This document shows, piece after piece, positions 6,319 through 8,669 of a stretch of DNA of 8,669 nt. A model generated the notes under the pieces. The model did not search any database, had not been told where the DNA came from, and was given only the letters and a program-made list of their open reading frames with translations. Position 1 is the stretch's first letter, and the number at the start of each line of letters is the position of its first letter. Where the stretch lies: NCBI GenBank assembly GCA_027065245.1, contig JAMOOS010000226.1, positions 1 to 8,669 on the forward strand, read 5' to 3'. Origin of the DNA: Desulfuromonadaceae bacterium. Its GTDB lineage: Bacteria > Desulfobacterota > Desulfuromonadia > Desulfuromonadales > Desulfuromonadaceae. A program made the translations under genes and the position numbers.

Positions 6319-7620
6319 TTAAATGCTGGCGCGGCTGTGGCAGTGGCGTATCAGTTGGGCATAGCGGGTGTAAAAGCGCTTTTCCTCCAGCCTGGTACGG
6401 GTTACCGCGTTGGTGAGGGTATAATAATCCAGATTGTGCTCCGTTATTTCGCCACACATCTGTCGGTACAGTTGCGTGCCCGGCAGTGGTGTCATTATTG
6501 TAATCATGGGCAGATCGATGGCGTGGGTGCCGATGTAATCGTGCAGGCGATCGAAATCGCATTCAGTATACTCCGGATCGACAATAAAATCACCAATAAC
6601 ACTGATACCGAGCTGATGCAGAATGTCCAGCGCCTCGCTGTTCAAACGGGCGGCGGCGCTCTTGTTCATGGCCTGCAGGCGCGTGTCGTCGATCTCCTCA
6701 AAGCCGATTACCACTGCGCGTAAGCCGATATCACGCCACTGCTCCAGCAGATGCGGCTGGCGCACCACGGTGTCGGCGCGGACGTCGAGCAGATACTGCT
6801 TGCCTGCATCGGCGGCGGCAATGGCGCGACACAGTTCTTCGGCGTGCGCCAGAGAGCCGAAAGTGTTGGCGTCCACCAGGCGGATAAAGCTGCTGTCCGG
6901 CAGCAGGGACAGATCGCGTACCACGGTGGCGCAGTCGCGGGTGAGATATCTGCCGCCGGTCTGGGCGCTGATGGAACAGAAGGAGCAGCGGTAGGGACAA
7001 CCGAACGCGCTTACCACATAGCCCATGGCGATATTGAGATTGCGGATAACGTAGCTGTCGCGGTAGTGGCGGACGAGATCGTAGCGCGGCGGCGGTGTAT
7101 TGCCGTAGTTGTCGCGCCGGTAGTCACGCGGTTGCCAGCGTAGCGGTGCGCCCGGACAGGTAGCGGCCACGCCGGGGATCTCTGGTGCTGTCTCATCGCG
7201 TTCCAGCGCGGCGACCAGCTCGGCAAAGGAGAATTCCCCTAAGCCGATAACGATAAAATCAAACGGCGCCCGGTTAAAAAACTCCGGATCGGCGCTGGCG
7301 TGGATGCCGCCGATAACGATCACGGCATCGCCGCAGCGGCGCGCTGTTTGCGCCAGGGCGACCACAGTGTTGGCTTCGCAGGTCATGGCGGTGAAGGCGA
7401 TGATATCGGGATGATGGCGGCTTAAGTAATCGGCCAGGTCGAACGAGCTGGCCTTGAGGTCGAGAATAGTCACCTGATGGGGCGCAAGGTTGCCGGCCAG
7501 TACTTCCAGCGCCAGGGGCTCGCCGCGAAATATCTGCCGGAACGAGTCGATGCCGTAGCGCTCTTCGGGGATGCTGCGACCGCAGTTGGGCGGATTGACG
7601 AGAAGAATATCCATCGACAT
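6319..7620 (-). CDS. B12-binding domain radical SAM protein
   Basis: A 433-residue iron-sulfur enzyme. Residues 1 to about 145 look like a cobalamin-binding Rossmann domain (MDILLVNPP at the start, VIGGIHASADPEF, then VIGLGEFSFAEL). The radical SAM core follows, with CPYRCSFC at 208-215 giving C208, C212 and C215 for the 4Fe-4S cluster that cleaves S-adenosylmethionine. GFEEIDDTRLQAMNK and the later TPLPGTQLY segment are typical of the BchE/P-methylase-like group. The DxHxxG lower-ligand motif of methionine synthase is absent, as is common here. Members methylate unactivated carbon or phosphorus, or rearrange and cyclise; the substrate is not evident. Its ATG abuts the TAG of the upstream gene, so translation is probably coupled; a second ATG two codons later is also possible. 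Confidence 0.9.
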   Translation of the reverse strand: MSMDILLVNPPNCGRSIPEERYGIDSFRQIFRGEPLALEVLAGNLAPHQVTILDLKASSFDLADYLSRHHPDIIAFTAMTCEANTVVALAQTARRCGDAVIVIGGIHASADPEFFNRAPFDFIVIGLGEFSFAELVAALERDETAPEIPGVAATCPGAPLRWQPRDYRRDNYGNTPPPRYDLVRHYRDSYVIRNLNIAMGYVVSAFGCPYRCSFCSISAQTGGRYLTRDCATVVRDLSLLPDSSFIRLVDANTFGSLAHAEELCRAIAAADAGKQYLLDVRADTVVRQPHLLEQWRDIGLRAVVIGFEEIDDTRLQAMNKSAAARLNSEALDILHQLGISVIGDFIVDPEYTECDFDRLHDYIGTHAIDLPMITIMTPLPGTQLYRQMCGEITEHNLDYYTLTNAVTRTRLEEKRFYTRYAQLIRHCHSRASI

Positions 7621-8022
7621 CTAGTGTGAAAAGGCCAGCAGTGGCCGGATAGCGGTGATCTCGAAGTATACCGCCGCAGCGATGGCGTCGGCGGCGGCGC
7701 TGCCGACGGCTGCGGCGATGGCACTGCATACCTGCTCTTTTAGCGCGCCGTCTGTGGCTATCTCGGTCACGTGCAGGTATAGCCGCGCCCCCTGCCAGCG
7801 TGTGATGCTCTCTCCCGCCTCGGCCACGGTGAACACCGCACGACCGTTGTGGCGCAGGTTGTCCAGGGTGCGGTTATCGCCCAGCCCCAGCAGTAGATGG
7901 TTGTCGTCCGGCATGGTGGCGGAACCGATAACCGCGCAGTTAGGCGCACCGTCGGCACTGGCGCTGGCGAGATAGCCGACGCGCCCGGCGCAGATAAATT
8001 GACGTAATTGTTTTTTGTTCAT
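7621..8022 (-). CDS. Pyridoxamine 5'-phosphate oxidase family protein (FMN-binding split barrel)
   Basis: A 133-residue protein of the FMN or F420-binding split-barrel fold. Visible landmarks are GRVGYLASASADGAPNCAVI (13-32), LLLGLGDNRTLDNLRHN (43-59), the strand AVFTVAE, and GARLYLHVTEIATDG, all in the expected order. Small members of this family bind flavin as dimers and act as reductases or oxidases or just store flavin or heme; true PdxH is longer and has extra motifs, so it is probably not a vitamin B6 enzyme. It is the first gene of the three-gene - strand unit. The ATG at 8022 has only a distant AGGGA upstream. The unusual Ala-rich C-terminal third (about 98-118) follows the fold core. 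The specific substrate is unknown. Confidence 0.85.
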   Translation of the reverse strand: MNKKQLRQFICAGRVGYLASASADGAPNCAVIGSATMPDDNHLLLGLGDNRTLDNLRHNGRAVFTVAEAGESITRWQGARLYLHVTEIATDGALKEQVCSAIAAAVGSAAADAIAAAVYFEITAIRPLLAFSH

Positions 8023-8083
8023 ATAAACAAATCATCCCTGTTCTGGTAGTATCCGGTTGCGATGTTAATATTACCGCACCCGG

Positions 8084-8110
8084 CTGTCGAGGGTTTTAAT
8101 GACGCGACAG
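8084..8110. repeat. Inverted repeat upstream of sbcD
   Basis: CTGTCG (8084-8089) and CGACAG (8105-8110) are perfect inverted arms separated by 15 bases, with centres 21 bp apart, two helical turns. It lies in the 122-base divergent space between the split-barrel gene and sbcD, so it could be an operator for either direction. No clear promoter could be assigned here. Confidence 0.3.
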
Positions 8111-8144
8111 TACGTTTAGCAACCTTTTTTGCGGAGTTTTATCT

Positions 8145-8669
8145 GTGCTTATTCTGCATACATCTGATTGGCATCTGGGGCGTAACCTGTATGGTCGCCG
8201 CCGTCAGCACGAGTTTGCCGCTTTTCTCGACTGGTTGCTGGATACCATTAGCGCCAACAAGGTCGATGTGCTGCTGGTGGCCGGTGATGTGTTTGACACC
8301 ACCACGCCCGGTAATCGGGCCCAGGAGCTGTACTACCGTTTTCTGTGTCGGGTGGCGCAGTCGTGCTGCCGCCATGTGGTGATTGTGGCTGGCAACCACG
8401 ATTCGCCGTCGTTCCTTGCCGCGCCGCGCGAACTGCTCAGTGTCCTGAATGTCCACGTGGTGGCGGCGGTAACGGAAGATGGCACCGACGAAGTGCTGCT
8501 GTTGCGTGACGAACACGGGGAGGCGGAACTGATTGTGGCGGCGGTGCCTTACCTGCGCGATAGCGATATCAGACAGGTGCAGGCGGGGGAGAGTATCGCC
8601 GACAAAGAGCGCAATCTGGCCGCAGCCGTTATCGACCATTATGCCGCCGTGGCAGCACAGGCCGAGGCG
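8145..8669 (+). CDS. sbcD: Exonuclease SbcD, nuclease subunit of SbcCD (3' truncated)
   Basis: SbcD is the Mn-dependent phosphoesterase subunit of SbcCD, the bacterial Mre11-Rad50 complex that opens DNA hairpins and processes breaks and protein-blocked ends. The 175 visible residues hold the nuclease motifs: HTSDWHLGRNLYG with D8 and H10, VAGDVFD with D48, and VAGNHDSPSF with N84 and H85. About half to a little less of a usual SbcD is present; the frame is open through the right edge, so the capping domain and C-terminus lie outside. GTG 8145 is chosen because GGAG (8133-8136) precedes it at eight bases and the first residues match the family start; an in-frame stop lies at 8100-8102. The ATPase partner SbcC is expected downstream but cannot be seen. 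Confidence 0.95.
   Translation, partial: MLILHTSDWHLGRNLYGRRRQHEFAAFLDWLLDTISANKVDVLLVAGDVFDTTTPGNRAQELYYRFLCRVAQSCCRHVVIVAGNHDSPSFLAAPRELLSVLNVHVVAAVTEDGTDEVLLLRDEHGEAELIVAAVPYLRDSDIRQVQAGESIADKERNLAAAVIDHYAAVAAQAEA

Noticed and set aside
8084..8110. Possible LexA box of CTGT...ACAG type upstream of sbcD
   Set aside because: The spacing between the CTGT and ACAG cores is far larger than the 8 bases of the enterobacterial SOS box.
8139..8639. A 166-codon - strand open frame opposite sbcD
   Set aside because: The opposite strand carries unmistakable SbcD nuclease motifs; this frame shows no family resemblance.

Overview
The window looks like chromosomal DNA from a deltaproteobacterium, most likely a Desulfuromonadales (Geobacter/Desulfuromonas-like) species. 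This rests on recall and could not be searched. The NusB carries an acidic insert familiar from that group, the order ribH-nusB-hom is one I associate with Geobacter relatives, and the HU/IHF protein has the IHF-beta-like form common there. Coding density is high, and no rRNA, tRNA, CRISPR array or insertion sequence was seen.

Region 1 (1-2322, + strand) is a housekeeping run: the end of ribH (riboflavin synthesis), nusB abutting it with no gap, then hom (homoserine dehydrogenase, threonine/methionine branch). A perfect 11-bp hairpin plus T-tract ends this run and lies inside the last codons of the convergent gene.

Region 2 (2284-4751) holds a cytosolic PAS-GGEEF diguanylate cyclase on the - strand. 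Divergent from it is a two-gene unit of paralogous XRE-cupin regulators of nearly equal length with an identical recognition-helix region. The ~310-base space between them carries a likely promoter for the regulators, an imperfect dyad, and a - strand hairpin with a strong U-tract that terminates no annotated gene. That last element could mark a small RNA or a leader attenuator.

Region 3 (4752-5152) is an HU/IHF-family gene behind a clear sigma70-type promoter.

Region 4 (5170-8022, - strand) is a tight three-gene unit: an FMN-binding split-barrel protein, a B12-binding radical SAM enzyme and a divergent ketoacyl-ACP synthase III-like condensing enzyme with an intact Cys-His-Asn triad. This is the best candidate for an uncharacterised pathway, probably a fatty-acid-derived or ketide product that is modified by radical chemistry; the product cannot be read from sequence.

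Region 5 (8145 to the right edge, + strand) is the start of sbcD, the nuclease subunit of the SbcCD repair complex, divergent from region 4.
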